Below, in pieces: positions 1 to 11,101 of a DNA stretch of 64,000 nt. Made by a program: the position numbers and the translations under genes. How positions within the stretch are numbered: the first letter of the stretch is position 1; each line of letters opens with the position of its first letter. Source of the stretch: Pseudomicrostroma phylloplanum (taxonomy: Eukaryota; Basidiomycota; Exobasidiomycetes; Microstromatales). The stretch covers positions 186,001 to 250,000 of the forward strand of contig BCHS01000005.1 in assembly GCA_039545275.1 (NCBI GenBank). Direction: 5' to 3'. The notes beneath the pieces were generated by a model. The model saw only the letters and a program-made list of their open reading frames with translations. It did not search any database and was not told where the DNA came from.

Positions 1-5
1 GAACA

Positions 6-616
6 GTGAGTCAACAGCTGTACCAGCAAGTCTCTGCGATGGTGTCACTCACTCTTTGCTATTCACTCCTCTCGTTCGTACCCGTCTTATAGGCACACGA
101 TGCGTAGACAGGCCGTCTACTGTGTCACGTGAGGAGGGAGGTTGGGAAAGGGACGGGCATTCAGGACAGCAGGTGGTGTAACTACCGCCAATGCCTGGTG
201 CCATTGATGATCCTGACGGCCGTCGAGAAGACCAGTGGGGATGAGCAGGCCTACAACCGCATCATGCTCCAGGTGCGTATCATGCAGCGGCAAATCCGAG
301 AGCACCTCGGAAAGCTGCTGCGAGGCGACGGCTTGAGGTTCGTGGGGCGGGAGAACGTTTGGCTCTTTGGTTCCCCTCTCAGCGAGCCATTCATCGAGAA
401 GCTGATGAAGAAAGGAGCCAGATGGACCATTCGGCTGGTCGACGGCAAGAGCGATCCTCAGCTAGACACCATTCTAGCCGCCAAGGAGGAAGATCGTCCT
501 CTCTTCGCCGGACTGTCACTCCAATTCAAGGTCAAGGGTGAAAGAGATTGGGTAGCCTACCAGCCACTTGGAGGGGATCGGAAGACCGACTTTGCAAAAC
601 GCCTTGTGCCACCTAC
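6..616 (+). pseudogene. Decayed copy A of the GIY-YIG family gene (3' part)
   Basis: The translated sequence resembles the third exon of the intact gene at 2661-5712: shared blocks include WLFGSP, RPLFAG and GGDRKT, in the same order. Even the intron is recognisable: a GTGAGT at about 6 and an acceptor ending near 92 precede a stretch matching the start of exon 3 of the intact gene. The frame shifts between about 101 and 150, and homology stops soon after GGDRKT near 610, running into unrelated sequence. The copy therefore lacks the C-terminal part and looks non-functional. Its upstream part, if any, is outside the window. Retention of the intron argues for DNA-level duplication and not retrotransposition. 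It could still be transcribed; nothing in the sequence decides that. Confidence 0.7.
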
Positions 617-1074
617 ACCTCTACGTCAATATGAACTCTTATGTCAAGCTGCTATCCTCACCTCGGCAACGCCGCCTTGCTATCTCAGCCATCTGGTTCA
701 ATGTCACTACACTGTGAGGCCTCTGCCTTGCACACCGAGGTCGGCCGATTGACGAATGCAGCGGGCACGCTGTCCAGCGCACATCGCTGATCTCTCTCTT
801 GCTGCTCTGCATCGATGTTTCCTCGTAGCAATTCGCTGCACCGAAAATCGGCGACTCTCCAGGCTCCGGGATGATCCCTTCAAGCCTCGGCTGTGCGATC
901 TAGAAGAGTAGCGCGGCATTGCTCACTCCCACGTGGCTACCTCATTCGCGCGGAGCCACAATACTGCGCTTGCCTATCGTCATGTGATCGAAGGACCAAG
1001 TCGACAAATTTAGGGATGCGGAGGGCTCCTCATCCACTTCTAGCGGCAAGGAGGGAGCAGGCGCTCATCACCTG
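617..1074. other. Spacer between the two decayed copies
   Basis: About 460 bases without a reading frame that I can support. The sequence does not match the intact GIY-YIG family gene by eye. It may be insertion-derived or simply eroded family sequence. Confidence 0.5.
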
Positions 1075-1560
1075 AGAGACCTCAAGCTCGACACAAATTC
1101 TAGCAGTCAAAGAGAAGGACCTGCCCCTCTTCACCGAGCTATCCCTAGCGACAGCAATTCGGTAATGTACCGATCCTTCGAGGGCGATCGCAAGACCTTT
1201 CCCCGTCGCTTCGCAGAACGCCTCGTGGCTCTTCTGCCGGAAGACGCCCGTACATGGAGAGAAGAACAAGCTGCTCTGCAAAAGACGCAGGTGAGTAAGG
1301 CGAGGGAAGAGATAGCCTACGATGGGCTCTCGGATCTCGCAAAGGAGGTGTGGGATGGTGGAGGGATCTTGTATCCGACGGGTCTCACGCTACAATTGGG
1401 AGAGCACAGGGTGGACCTCGTCACGAAGGAGAATGACGCCCAGAGGGGTGAGATTCGGTACAATTTGCTCGCCTCGGTAGGGGTCGGACCAGATTGGACA
1501 GCGCCGATTCGGTGTCGCTTCCGCATCCAAGAAGGCGGAGAATCACCTCTCGTGCACGCT
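1075..1560 (+). pseudogene. Decayed copy B of the GIY-YIG family gene (internal fragment)
   Basis: The segment from about 1083 repeats the block that in copy A reads TILAAKEEDRPLF, here as ILAVKEKDLPLF, followed by GDRKTFPRRFAERL and a run matching the intact protein through its WDG and CRFR motifs. Because the RPLF to GDRKT block is present in both A and B, these are two copies or a partial duplication, not one gene split by an insertion. The part before GDRKT has in-frame breaks near 1100-1165; the part after it is open. Nothing upstream or downstream matches the acidic N-terminus, the GIY-YIG core or the C-terminal end of the intact protein. Confidence 0.65.
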
Positions 1561-2660
1561 CAACCTCAGCCTACTCGCAGTTGCTGCTCACGGTCAGTCG
1601 CACTACAGCTCGAAGCATGCGAAGTAGTCGATAGAGCTCCCCACTACAGCTCGAAGGGACGTTACCGTACCAATAGGTCTCCTATAGCTCCACTGCTGCT
1701 GTCTCGCTGCAACTTATTTGCCACACCTCTGAGATTCGATACCCTTTCTCTGGCTATCGATCCATGCCTCCTGGTACCGCACCGTACCACTCTGTACATT
1801 TCTTCTGCTGCCACTGGCTATGACATGATGCACACTACAATCCGACACCTTTTACAGATTGTCAGCTGTGGCCTCGCGATGGCTCAAGTAATACCAGACA
1901 TGTACACGCCACTTCGCGTTACCATCTCGTGTGTCGTATTGGAGCCGTCTTCTATTCGGTGCAGCAGGCCTGACCCATGGGTGAGAGAGGTTGTATCTCG
2001 ATGGTCCTTGTATCTGATAGCATGTGTTGAGGCAGCTGAGAAGTAGTGGAGACCCTACTTGATAGACTGACGCTGAAAGCATTGCAATGTACGTCAATCA
2101 AAAGCTTAGCAGTGATTGCCTTTCCCTGAAGGGCCACGCTCGCGTCTTCATTGACCACGAGGTAGGAGGACCCTGAGGCGGTCTCTGGCGGTCTCTGGCC
2201 AAGTGCCTCGCTGCACGCCGAGGTGACTAGCCGAGGCAATGTAATGCCGTTCCGTCGCCTCGGAGCTCCGCTCGTGGATCTCACACCACGGAAAGCGGCG
2301 AGTGGGCCGTGCGAGAAAGTCAGTGGACGGTTCTTCCTAATGGACGAATGTGGTTCGCAGTGGACTGGCTTTCTGGGTACGCTGGGTTGGGCATCCGGCC
2401 ACTGTAGGACGATTGCTGCGAGGAATTGGGTGCATGGAGTGACTATGAGCGCCCTCGACGACGCCAAGCCTGCGAGGAGGGGCACCGAGTGGCCTGCCGG
2501 GTGTGGGCCTGCCCCTCCCCCTCCCCCTCCCCTCCGTACCCCTCCTGGGTATATGCTGTTCCCATTCTTTCCCTTCGTCCTACCATTCACGATTCTCCCT
2601 CGCCATCTACCTACACAGTCCACAGTCCACTCAACGACTACCATACCGAGACCATCAGAC
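1561..2660. other. Region upstream of the GIY-YIG gene
   Basis: No supported gene. The sequence holds two copies of a 15-base unit beginning cactacagctcgaag (about 1608 and 1640), a 10-base tandem duplication (ggcggtctct, 2177-2196), and C-rich pyrimidine tracts at 2511-2620 that look like a fungal promoter and leader. A long open frame overlaps this stretch and continues into the gene, but I place the start at the ATG at 2661. Confidence 0.5.
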
Positions 2661-5600
2661 ATGGTCGACCAGAGACGCTCCTCCCGAGTTCGACGAGCTG
2701 CCCCTCTCGACCGAGTCCCCCTTCCCCTCCCGGCCTCCTCTGAGGCCTCCTCGTCCTCCTCCCAGGATACTTTGGACAAGATCGGTTCTGACGTCGCAAG
2801 TGACGGGGAAGATGGTGAAGACGATGCCCATCAGCTAGACGAAGACCATGACGATCAGCTAGACGAAGACCATGCCTACCAGCCAGACGAAGACGATGCC
2901 TATGAGCTTGGCGAAGACGAAGATGCCGAAGGAGAGAGTGGATCCGAGGCTCAGGAAGAGAGCGATACCGAAGAGGAGCAGCAGACTCCTCCACCGAGCA
3001 AGAAGCGCGAGAAAGGCGCAACGGCCAAGAAGCGCAAGAATGCCCGAAGCTCAAAGAAGAGCCCCAAACGTCGCCACGAATCCATCGTCGATGAGGCCTC
3101 CAGCGAGCAGGAGGAGGAAGGAAAGGCCGTCAAATGGTACAGTGCCGCTCAGGGTCATACGAACCTCCTAGAGCAGGTCAGCATCTTTGACTTTCCTGAG
3201 CTCAAGGACAAAGAAGTATCAGAATTCCTCCATCAATTCCGCAGCGGAGCCCTTCAGCTCGCCAAGAAAGAGGAGACGGATGATGATCACCAGCGAGGCA
3301 GAACGGTCCTGCACAACGGACAGGTGGTCTTCGCTTTGCTACCAAGAGGACATGCGGATGGGAAGAAGAAGAGGGGCAAAGACCCACTCGAATGGACTTT
3401 GACGATGTTCCAGGATTTAGCTGCTGGTGAGTGACGATGGGTACTAGTCTGGTCGACGTGCAGGAGAAAAATCAAAGTCGACTGACTGAGGACACTCCTC
3501 TGCAACTCTCACGTCTTCTGACTGCAGGTCAAACCTCGCTGAAAGCTCCTCAATGGATGGAATCAAAGAAGACCGAGCTCTCTGATCTATTCCAGGTGAT
3601 CAAAGAGCGAATCACCTCTGTGGGCAAGGCGGTGGCGAAGAGTCTGGCCGAGAGACCCGAGAGCCTTGCATGCCAAGACTTCTGGGAAGAGTTCGCGAAT
3701 GCGGGGCTCTGCCTGGCACAGAGAGCGAAGAGCCTTGGGACGTCAAGTTCTTCGAAAGCCGATCAGCTGATCCAGGACACAGCGTGCGTCTACGTAATAG
3801 TTGGCTGCAAGGGCGGCGCAGTCACTTCTTTGTACGTTGGAAAGTCGAATAAAGGATTGCTGCGAACACTGCAGCACATGGCTTGCTACAAGGGTGCAGC
3901 GGAGCAGGTACACCGAGAAAAGCGGCTCGTCTATCAGCAGACGAAAGCTGCCGAGACCGTTTTTCACTTTGCCTTGACGGAGTTCCCCGAGGACAACCCC
4001 CCTGCACGAGCCCTAGCAGAGGCCCTCTGGTGTTCCTGTCTCGGGACGTACCAGCTGAGCGGGGAATGGCTCGCCTTGAGGCGCCTCTATGGACTTCCAA
4101 ATGTAGGGGAGGCCGTCAAAGGAGGCAATGGTGAGTACGCAATAGCGTTCAAGCGTTCATGAGCTTGTGTAATACGTGTGTCCTTACCGCATCCTGTCGC
4201 TGCGTCGCTTTGCCTCCCTGTGTAGCAACCCGCTGTGTCGACAGGCCAGCAAATTTCGACTCGAGCGACCGAGACGGAGGGTCGTTCGGTATTCAAGATC
4301 CAGAATGGGCTGCATTTCGATCGGCGCTGGTGCCGCTCGTGTTTGCAGCAGCCGAGCGCAAGGCTGCTGGCGACAAAGCCGGTTGTGACGCTGTAGTTGC
4401 AACGATTCATCAAGTCCAAGCTCGAGTACGGGAACGTGTCTCTCGGCTCCTGTTGCAAGGAGAACTTCGGTACAAAGCTCGAGACACCGAGGCTGTAGAC
4501 ACGACCACGACGACCAATTGGTTGTTTGGGTCTCCAATAGACAGAAAGTTCTCTCGCCCCCTCGAGGAGCAGGGGCTGAACTGGAAGCTACGTCTGGTGG
4601 AGGTTCAGGCCGATGCCACGAAGCAATCTATCAACGGTGCAAAGGCTGAGCAGAGGCCTCTCTTTGCCGGAGTGGCGCTCCAGATCCAAGTCATCGGCCA
4701 AAACGACTGGCAGCTGTACCAGCCTCGTGGCGGAGACCGCAAGACGATGCCTCTGCGCTTCGCCCAGCGCCTCTTCGCTTGCCTACCTGCAGCATCTAGA
4801 ACGAGTAGAGAAGCGGCGGCGGCAGCAGCAAGCGCCCTCCTCCAGAGCGAGAGACAGAAGCTAACCTACGATACGCTGTCGCCCGCTGCACGTCAGGCAT
4901 GGGATGGGCACGCTCTCATCACCAGCGGTCTTCGACTCCAGCTCGACGGCGAGGACATCAAGATCACCGGACAAGGTCAAAAGGAAAGGGACGAGGCACA
5001 TGCCGCGCTATTCCGTGCCATCGGAGCAGCGCCCGGTTGGCAGGCTCCGAGCCCGTGCCGCTTCCGTCTTGAAGACGAAGGCCAAGTGTCTTTCCAGGAC
5101 TCTAGGTTCCGAAAAGTACCCAAACGCTACAAGGTCCAGATCCGTGGTCTCAATGACGAGTGGATACCCCTGCCTTTCCTCATCGTAGGGAAGGGCGGCA
5201 ACAAGAGATGCGACACCGATAAGCTCGTCGAGGTCTTTGAGGAGCTCGCTGCCTCTGCCGCCTCTGCCTCCGCTGCTTCATCCTCTGCCCCGGCTCCTGC
5301 ACCAGCCCCTGCAGCATCAGCCGTACCTGCACAGTTCGTGCCCTACAGGATTTCGATCCAAAGAGGATCACGAGAAGGGAAGGCATACATGGTCTTTGGC
5401 CTTCCGCCCAAACCTTACCCTATGCTGACATTCTCCGCAGAAGTCATGAGGACGGTGTTCTCAGGGGACTGGCCTGTGGAGTACATGAAGCACACCCACA
5501 TCTGGGTAGACATCCGCGGCACCGGGGTCCGCAAGGTGGAAGAGCTGACATTCGCCCTGAGCATGGATGGTACTGCATGGATGGATGCGGCGACAGAGCC

Positions 5601-5712
5601 AGCGAGGAGACTGGCTTTATGGCGCACTTTGCGAGAGCGCCGTAGGATGTATGAGGAAAGCATGGGCCGACCTTGGGAGGACGGAATATGGTCATACGAG
5701 CTCGAAGACTAG
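2661..5712 (+). CDS. GIY-YIG domain protein with acidic N-terminus, unknown C-terminal domain
   Basis: Exons 2661-3426, 3528-4130 and 4226-5712 give 951 residues; both introns have GTGAGT donors and phases that fit. Residues 1-200 are low complexity: an RRSSRVRR start, repeated acidic DEDHDD-type units (DNA 2826-2920) and a lysine/arginine-rich stretch, suggesting a nuclear protein. Residues 343-425 look like a GIY-YIG core: VYVIVG (343-348), YVGK (358-361), Arg368 with a following QH, and Glu420 in the position where the family has its catalytic glutamate. Residues 460 to about 770 form a region conserved in the two decayed upstream copies. After an Ala/Pro linker a final segment of about 120 residues ends the protein. 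I do not recognise the C-terminal parts. No reverse transcriptase or transposase is visible. A structure-specific nuclease or a domesticated selfish nuclease are both possible; activity is inference. Confidence 0.75.
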
Positions 5713-7579
5713 GGATTCACAGGTAGCGGCACACGCCTTGCTAGCTCGAAGAAGCTGGTCAGCATCTATGGAGAGTGTCAAGAATCCAACCGTGGCCAAT
5801 GCCTTCGTGTAGACCTCATAGACCAGACAAGAGAAACAGAGAGTAGAGCGGCATCGCCTGGAGGAAGAAGGACATACCCAGCCCAGCTCGATAGATAAGA
5901 AGTCAGCCACTTCCCAGAGAAGGCGAAAAGCAGACCTTTACGTGCACGGAACGCTGAAGAACCGGTCGCGAAACACTGCCAGTGATGCAGTCGAGAGCAT
6001 ATCATGTAGTCATGGTTCCTCAATGAGACACATTTGAACGCCTGAGGGCACCATTTACGATTGCCTTGTCTATCATTCCCCGCTTCGTTCCCTCCTTTCT
6101 CGTCCCGGACGGGTCAATTCCTGGCTAGGTTGTACGGTGAAAGATGACATGTGGGCGTGTACCGATATACCTCAGAGCAGTGAAGAGTCATGCTTCAATA
6201 TGGTGGGTCGCAACTGCTGCCTGAAGAGACTGGGGAGAAGCGACTGGCTGTGGAAGGCGAGTGCGGCCGAGGGTGAGCGGAATGCATGCAGAGAGGCCAC
6301 AAGCGAAACACCATTAGATTTCCTTTGTGAAGTGCAGAGTTCGCTGAAACAGTGTTGACTCTTTGTGCAATAGCTTTGCTGAATGAAAGCCGTGCTTGAC
6401 ATGGGAGGACTCTCGGAACAACGGTCCGGCGCGCAGCTCAGATACTTCCCTGAGTAGGGGCGGAAACACGCGGTACCACTCGTGCAAACACCAGAATCCG
6501 TTGGTCTCGACCGTGTCTCATCGTACATGTCTTTGGACTTCCATGCGTCCGCGAGGTAGAGGGAAGGGAAGCATGACAGATGATCTTCACCCTACCCACA
6601 CTGCCAGAGGCATGAAGACAGTGTATCTGAGGTTCTGTTACTTTGTCATCGGCTGCGTTGTAGGTCATGATAGGGCTCCACCCACGAAGGCTGCGATCGT
6701 GAGCATGCAAGATCATCGCATTGACTGCAGTGTGTTTGCGTTCGGCATGAGGAATTTCTCATTGAGAGAGGGTGACCGTGCCGACATAGAATGCGAAGGC
6801 TTTCCTCGCCAGGCCATAGAGCTCGGGTGACGAGGCAAGTGCTTCATCGAGACGCTCAATTGTCGAGGTGCGGAGGGATGCGCTTTCCCGTCTTGGGCCG
6901 GACGTATGCAGCTCGTTGCAGTGGAAAGGCCTTCAACGCGGTCGCCTTCAGATCGTCCTCGTCATCGCCGTACGCAAAGCCAAAGGTGGAGTTGCCGCCA
7001 GATGGGACAATAGCCGAGCCGTCCCGAGGAGCGACAGTGCTGACACGAGCAGCAACAGTGCTATGAGCTCTTAGTCATTGGATGTGGAGATAATGGAGAC
7101 GCTCGCATGATACGATACCTCCAGAAGTGGCAGAATGGACGAAGATACCGATGTACGGGGCACAATCTTGGATCCATCATGAGTCGAACAATTCGACTAA
7201 GCCGGAAGCAGTCTAAGGCACTCCGCATGTGATGGCCAGGATGCCGTACTCTCGCTACGTCCCACCAGCAAAACCGGTATAAAGGGCCAAGACGCCAATG
7301 AGGAATGGTGCTGCGAGGACCGACAGGAAGACAGCTGATGTTAGAGGAGGAACGTAGGGAAGCAGAGAGGCGATACGAGGGAGGCGGGAGGCGCAAGGTA
7401 GATGCGGGCAGCGGAAGCGGGAAGCGGAAAGCGGAGACTGAAAAGAACTCACACCCGCGGGGCGCGATATGGTCGATACGGTCACGACAGGGCAAAGTTA
7501 CTGCTAGTAAAAGTCTTTCATTTCTGCATAAAGTCGACTCGTTTCAACGCCAAAACGTCCGGGAGTGTCCGGGCAACGT
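5713..7579. other. Gene-poor region between GIY-YIG gene and Grg1 homologue
   Basis: About 1.9 kb. Open frames on both strands lack family resemblance, consistent codon use and splice structure. I see no tRNA, no transposon ends and no further copy of the upstream family. A non-coding RNA cannot be excluded. Confidence 0.5.
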
Positions 7580-8070
7580 TTACGACTGGGCCTTCTGGCT
7601 GTATGCCTCCGATTTAGCGTCGTGCTTGCTCTCATCAGCCTTGTCCGAGACTGCGTCCTTCTAAAAACGCGAGATACGACGTTTTTGAAGACATAGATAT
7701 GTAGAGAATGTATCGGAGCAGCGATGGGCGCAGGAATGAGAGAAGAACATCGAGGAATGATGGAGTTGTGCTAGGACGTCAGTACGGGTACCTGGATGGT
7801 GGAGGCGCGCGCGCGGCGGGAATCACTCACGGCAGCGGTAGCTCGGGTGGAGAGCGAGGCGTCAGAGTCCTTGGCGACGTTCTTGTTGGCCTCCTTGGAA
7901 GCTCCGGAAGTGGCCTGCTGAACGGTCTCAGAGACGGAGTTGACGGTGTCCTTGACGCTGTGGGAAGAGGATGGGTGCGGGAAGGTGTAAGCGGATGTTG
8001 CTGCGTGTGGCGCACGGGCCTGATTGTGGGGCGGGGCCGCCGTTGAGGGTTGTGACACTTACGTCTGCAT
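7580..8070 (-). CDS. grg1: Grg1/CCG-1 glucose-repressible, stress-induced small protein
   Basis: Three exons on the minus strand: 8063-8070 (eight coding bases, ATGCAGAC), 7831-7957 and 7580-7660. Donors are GTAAGT and GTGAGT. The product has 71 residues, equal to the Neurospora glucose-repressible/clock-controlled protein as I remember it. Diagnostic features are SEtvQqATSGASKEANK, STRATAA and a lysine-aspartate-rich tail beginning KDAVSDKADESKHDAKSEAY. The protein is highly charged, without signal peptide or membrane segment, and is probably a soluble stress-associated protein. In ascomycetes the family is induced by glucose depletion, light and the clock; regulation here is inferred from homology only. 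The gene is isolated between two long non-coding stretches. Confidence 0.93.
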
Positions 8071-9738
8071 TTTGAAAGTTGTTTGGTGGTTGGTGTTGGT
8101 GTGTTGGTAAAGAGTTGGAAAGTAGTTGTTGATGGGAGAGAAGAGCAGGTGTTGAAAGCGTCGCAAGAGCAGTCTTATATACCTACCCCGTGCGGATGTT
8201 CAGCGGCACGGGGGGGGTGGAGCCGTCCACGCTGGCGCTCTCTCTCTCTCTCTCTCTCGCTGAACTGCCGCTCCTAGTCCAACACTGCCAACACCCTCTA
8301 CGTGGAGACTGCTCCAGTGCTCATCACGTCCACAATGACGACGAGATGGATATCCTGAGTCGGTGCCACGTCACTGTTGATTCATGGGGGTCCCAAATGC
8401 GGGGTTCCGCAGGGTCCTCTGCCGTACTGGCGGGAAGGTCGCGCCACGCATATGAACGGGCCAAGTCCGACGTCATCGCACGCGCGCAAGGTACAGCAAC
8501 ACAAGGCTTGCAATGTGGAGTTGGCAACGCAGCGGGCAGTGTACACACACGCACAGCGGGGAAAGGGGAGGGGGGAGGCGCTACGCCCGCACAACTGCCA
8601 CGGTTGTGCTCCTACATCGCCCCTCAGCTTCCCCCAGCCCCTCCGACGCCTCACCCTCACCCGCTCAGCATCGGGAAGCTTCTGTGATTCGCAATACGGG
8701 CCGAGGCCCTGACGTGGCCGCGTCTTGGCTGCTGCTATGATGCTCCCCCGCCTCGGAGAGAATGTGATGAACAGAGTAGCACACGCCATACGTCCCGCCG
8801 AGCCTGCCAATCAGAGCTCCTCGGCTGGGCGGGCAAAGCCAGCCCAAGATATCCACAATGTCCCTGTGCCGCCGCCGCACGGCAACCGGTGACGAAGAAA
8901 GGTACAACTCGTGCCGGTGCCGGGTGCCGGGTGCCGGGTCCCTGGGCCCCCGCTGGTGCTCACCGCCTCACCGCCTCGCTGCCCGCGTTGTTCCAGTTCC
9001 GACGGCCTCCTGCCTCCCTCTTCCTGCATCAAGCCGGGGGATCGACGACCCTGAATTACATCGAATGTGCATACGCAACGGCAGATCCACAAGCTTCGGC
9101 GGGATAGACTAGCTCTACGTGACGTCGATGTGACGTTGTGTGCAGGGTCTTGGAATGCTAAAGAAGGGGGGTCATGGGGTCACATGGCCCAAAGCTACGT
9201 GCGCGACAGGTAAGGGACTGACGTGGAATCACACAGAACAAAGTGAACTGTTTAATCGTCGCTGGTCGTGGCTGCTCGTCGCTGCATTCCCGCTGCTTTC
9301 CCACGTTGACCAAGTGTTGGTTGGCATCTTCGCCTTTTGGGAGCCGAGTTGGTGTCCACCTTCCGCTCCGGCGTCGCCTTCTGTGAACCATCGTGTTTAA
9401 GCTGCCCTGCCAATGCCAATCCTCTGTCTCTTGTAGCCAAGGGCCCCTGGATCATGATACTCAATGTAGCGCCCGCCCTTCGTCTCCATGACCCTTTACC
9501 ACCACACTTCCCGCCCTGACTGGCGGCGGGGCGGCGGCTGCTGAGCGGTCAAGGACCGGGCCCCTGCTCGCGCGCCTGGGAGTCGAGCTCCGTCCCGATC
9601 GCCCGGCCTGGCTTGGCCTGCTCTCCACAGCAACCATCTGCATATCGCTCGCTCACTTTGCTTGTTCCCCACATCGTGCACATACGGCCTGCGTAACACA
9701 ATCCCCCCACCCATCATCCCCCCACTTCCTCGCCCACG
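8071..9738. promoter_or_regulatory. Divergent intergenic region between grg1 and VTI1
   Basis: About 1.7 kb without a supported gene. It contains the grg1 promoter on the minus strand and the VTI1 promoter on the plus strand. A (CT)n tract lies at 8238-8258, and a triple GGTGCCGG-type repeat near 8910-8940. The length is unusual for this otherwise compact window and would fit a strongly regulated grg1 promoter. Confidence 0.45.
8238..8258. repeat. (CT)n microsatellite
   Basis: About ten uninterrupted CT units in the grg1/VTI1 intergenic region. Confidence 0.95.
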
Positions 9739-10893
9739 ATGGCTGACCTCTTCGACTCCTACTCGACCGACTTCTCCCAGCTCCTCTCCTCCATCTCCAC
9801 CCACCTCAACAAGACGCTGCCCTCGCAGAGCGGCGAGGCGCGCAAGTCGACGCTGAGGCGATGTGAGATGGAGCTCGAAGAGGCAGAGGAGGTGCTGGCG
9901 CAAATGGACGTCGAGGTGCAGGGATTCCCACAGAGTGTCAAGAGCAAATACTCGGTCCAGATGCGCAGGTTCAGGAGCGAGCTTGACAAGGTATCGAAGC
10001 AACTTGTGAGTAGGAATGGGAGGGCGTAGGAGCGGTGGTGATGAGCTAGTCAAGAGCTCGCGCCGCCTTGAGATGTACATCCACCTGAGACTAATCCCTC
10101 TCACCGCTTCCCAGAATGCCCAAATGGCCAAGTCATCCGGGTACGACCCCTCGAATCCGTTCGCAGACTCATCAGCAGCCGATCTAGAGGCCAACAATTC
10201 CTCCCAGGCTCAGCGCCAGCGGCTCCTGCAAGGCACCTCTACACTAGAAGAAGGACAGAGGAGGCTGGAAGAGTCGAATCGAATTGCATTGGAGACGGAG
10301 GATCTGGGAGCGGATATACTAAGGGATCTCAGGGGACAGAGGGAGCAGATTGAGCATTCAAGGGATACAGTGAGTTCGAAGGGGCGAGATGAAGCAGGGC
10401 CGACTGGATGGAGGTAGCTCTCAAGAGCGTCCCACCCGCACAGGACGAGGGCTTTCCCATCTAACAACCCGAATCCCACCCCTGCTCCCCTCTCCTTCCC
10501 AGCTCCGCAATGCAGACAACAGCATCGACCGCTCGTCAAAGACATTGTCCACTATGATCCGAAGGTGAGCTCGCAAGAGGGAGTATGCGGCGGCGAGACC
10601 TGCCATCCTTCTCATCCAATCTCTCCTCCCTCTGTTCTGTCCTATCCCGCTACACTACTCCCTCATTGCTCCCACTTCCCTTCCCACCAACGGAAACGAA
10701 TCCTGGTTCGGCTGGCTCAAATGATGAACCTCCCCTTCTCGGCGCTTGTCCTTCCTTTTGCAACGATACCCCTGGCCCTCCCACTTGATACCACCCCCAC
10801 AGAGCCAAGCAACAGAAGCTGACCATGATCGGCATCATCGTCATCCTGGTGCTCCTGATCCTGTTGATCCTCTACTCGAAATTCTTTGGCTAA
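9739..10893 (+). CDS. VTI1: Vti1-type Qb-SNARE
   Basis: Exons 9739-10005, 10115-10369, 10503-10564 and 10803-10893 give 224 residues, close to the usual 220 or so. The N-terminal half (residues 1-90) is the three-helix Habc-like domain with the conserved SvKSKYSvqmRRFRSELDK stretch. The SNARE heptads run from about residue 128 to 193, with the zero-layer glutamine within DLRGQREQIEHS. The last exon supplies a hydrophobic C-terminal anchor (IGIIVILVLLILLILY) followed by SKFFG. Vti1 pairs with several syntaxins for Golgi, endosome and vacuole fusion. All splice junctions are consensus and in phase. It is convergent with ATP23, with 208 bp between the stop codons. Confidence 0.96.
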
Positions 10894-11101
10894 GTGGGAG
10901 AGCAGCGATGCTCTGTAAAGGGAGCTATGTAGCCCTTCCCATCCTGTTGGCAGAGGCTACCCGCCTGTCTGCCTGCCGTCTTCTTGTCGTGTCTGTCACT
11001 TGTCTATTTCGTTCTCGTCTGTACAAATACATTTCTCATTTCTCATTTCTCAACGAGCTGCTCGTCAGAAAAGTCTTGACATTCGGCAAGCCCGCCCTGC
11101 A

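Noticed and set aside
2223..2660. Upstream extension of the GIY-YIG protein start
   Set aside because: The extension is Pro/Thr-rich pyrimidine leader sequence; the RRSSRVRR start at 2661 is more natural.
1..5712. Possibility that the GIY-YIG family is a Penelope-type retroelement
   Set aside because: No reverse transcriptase, no terminal repeats, and copy A keeps its intron.
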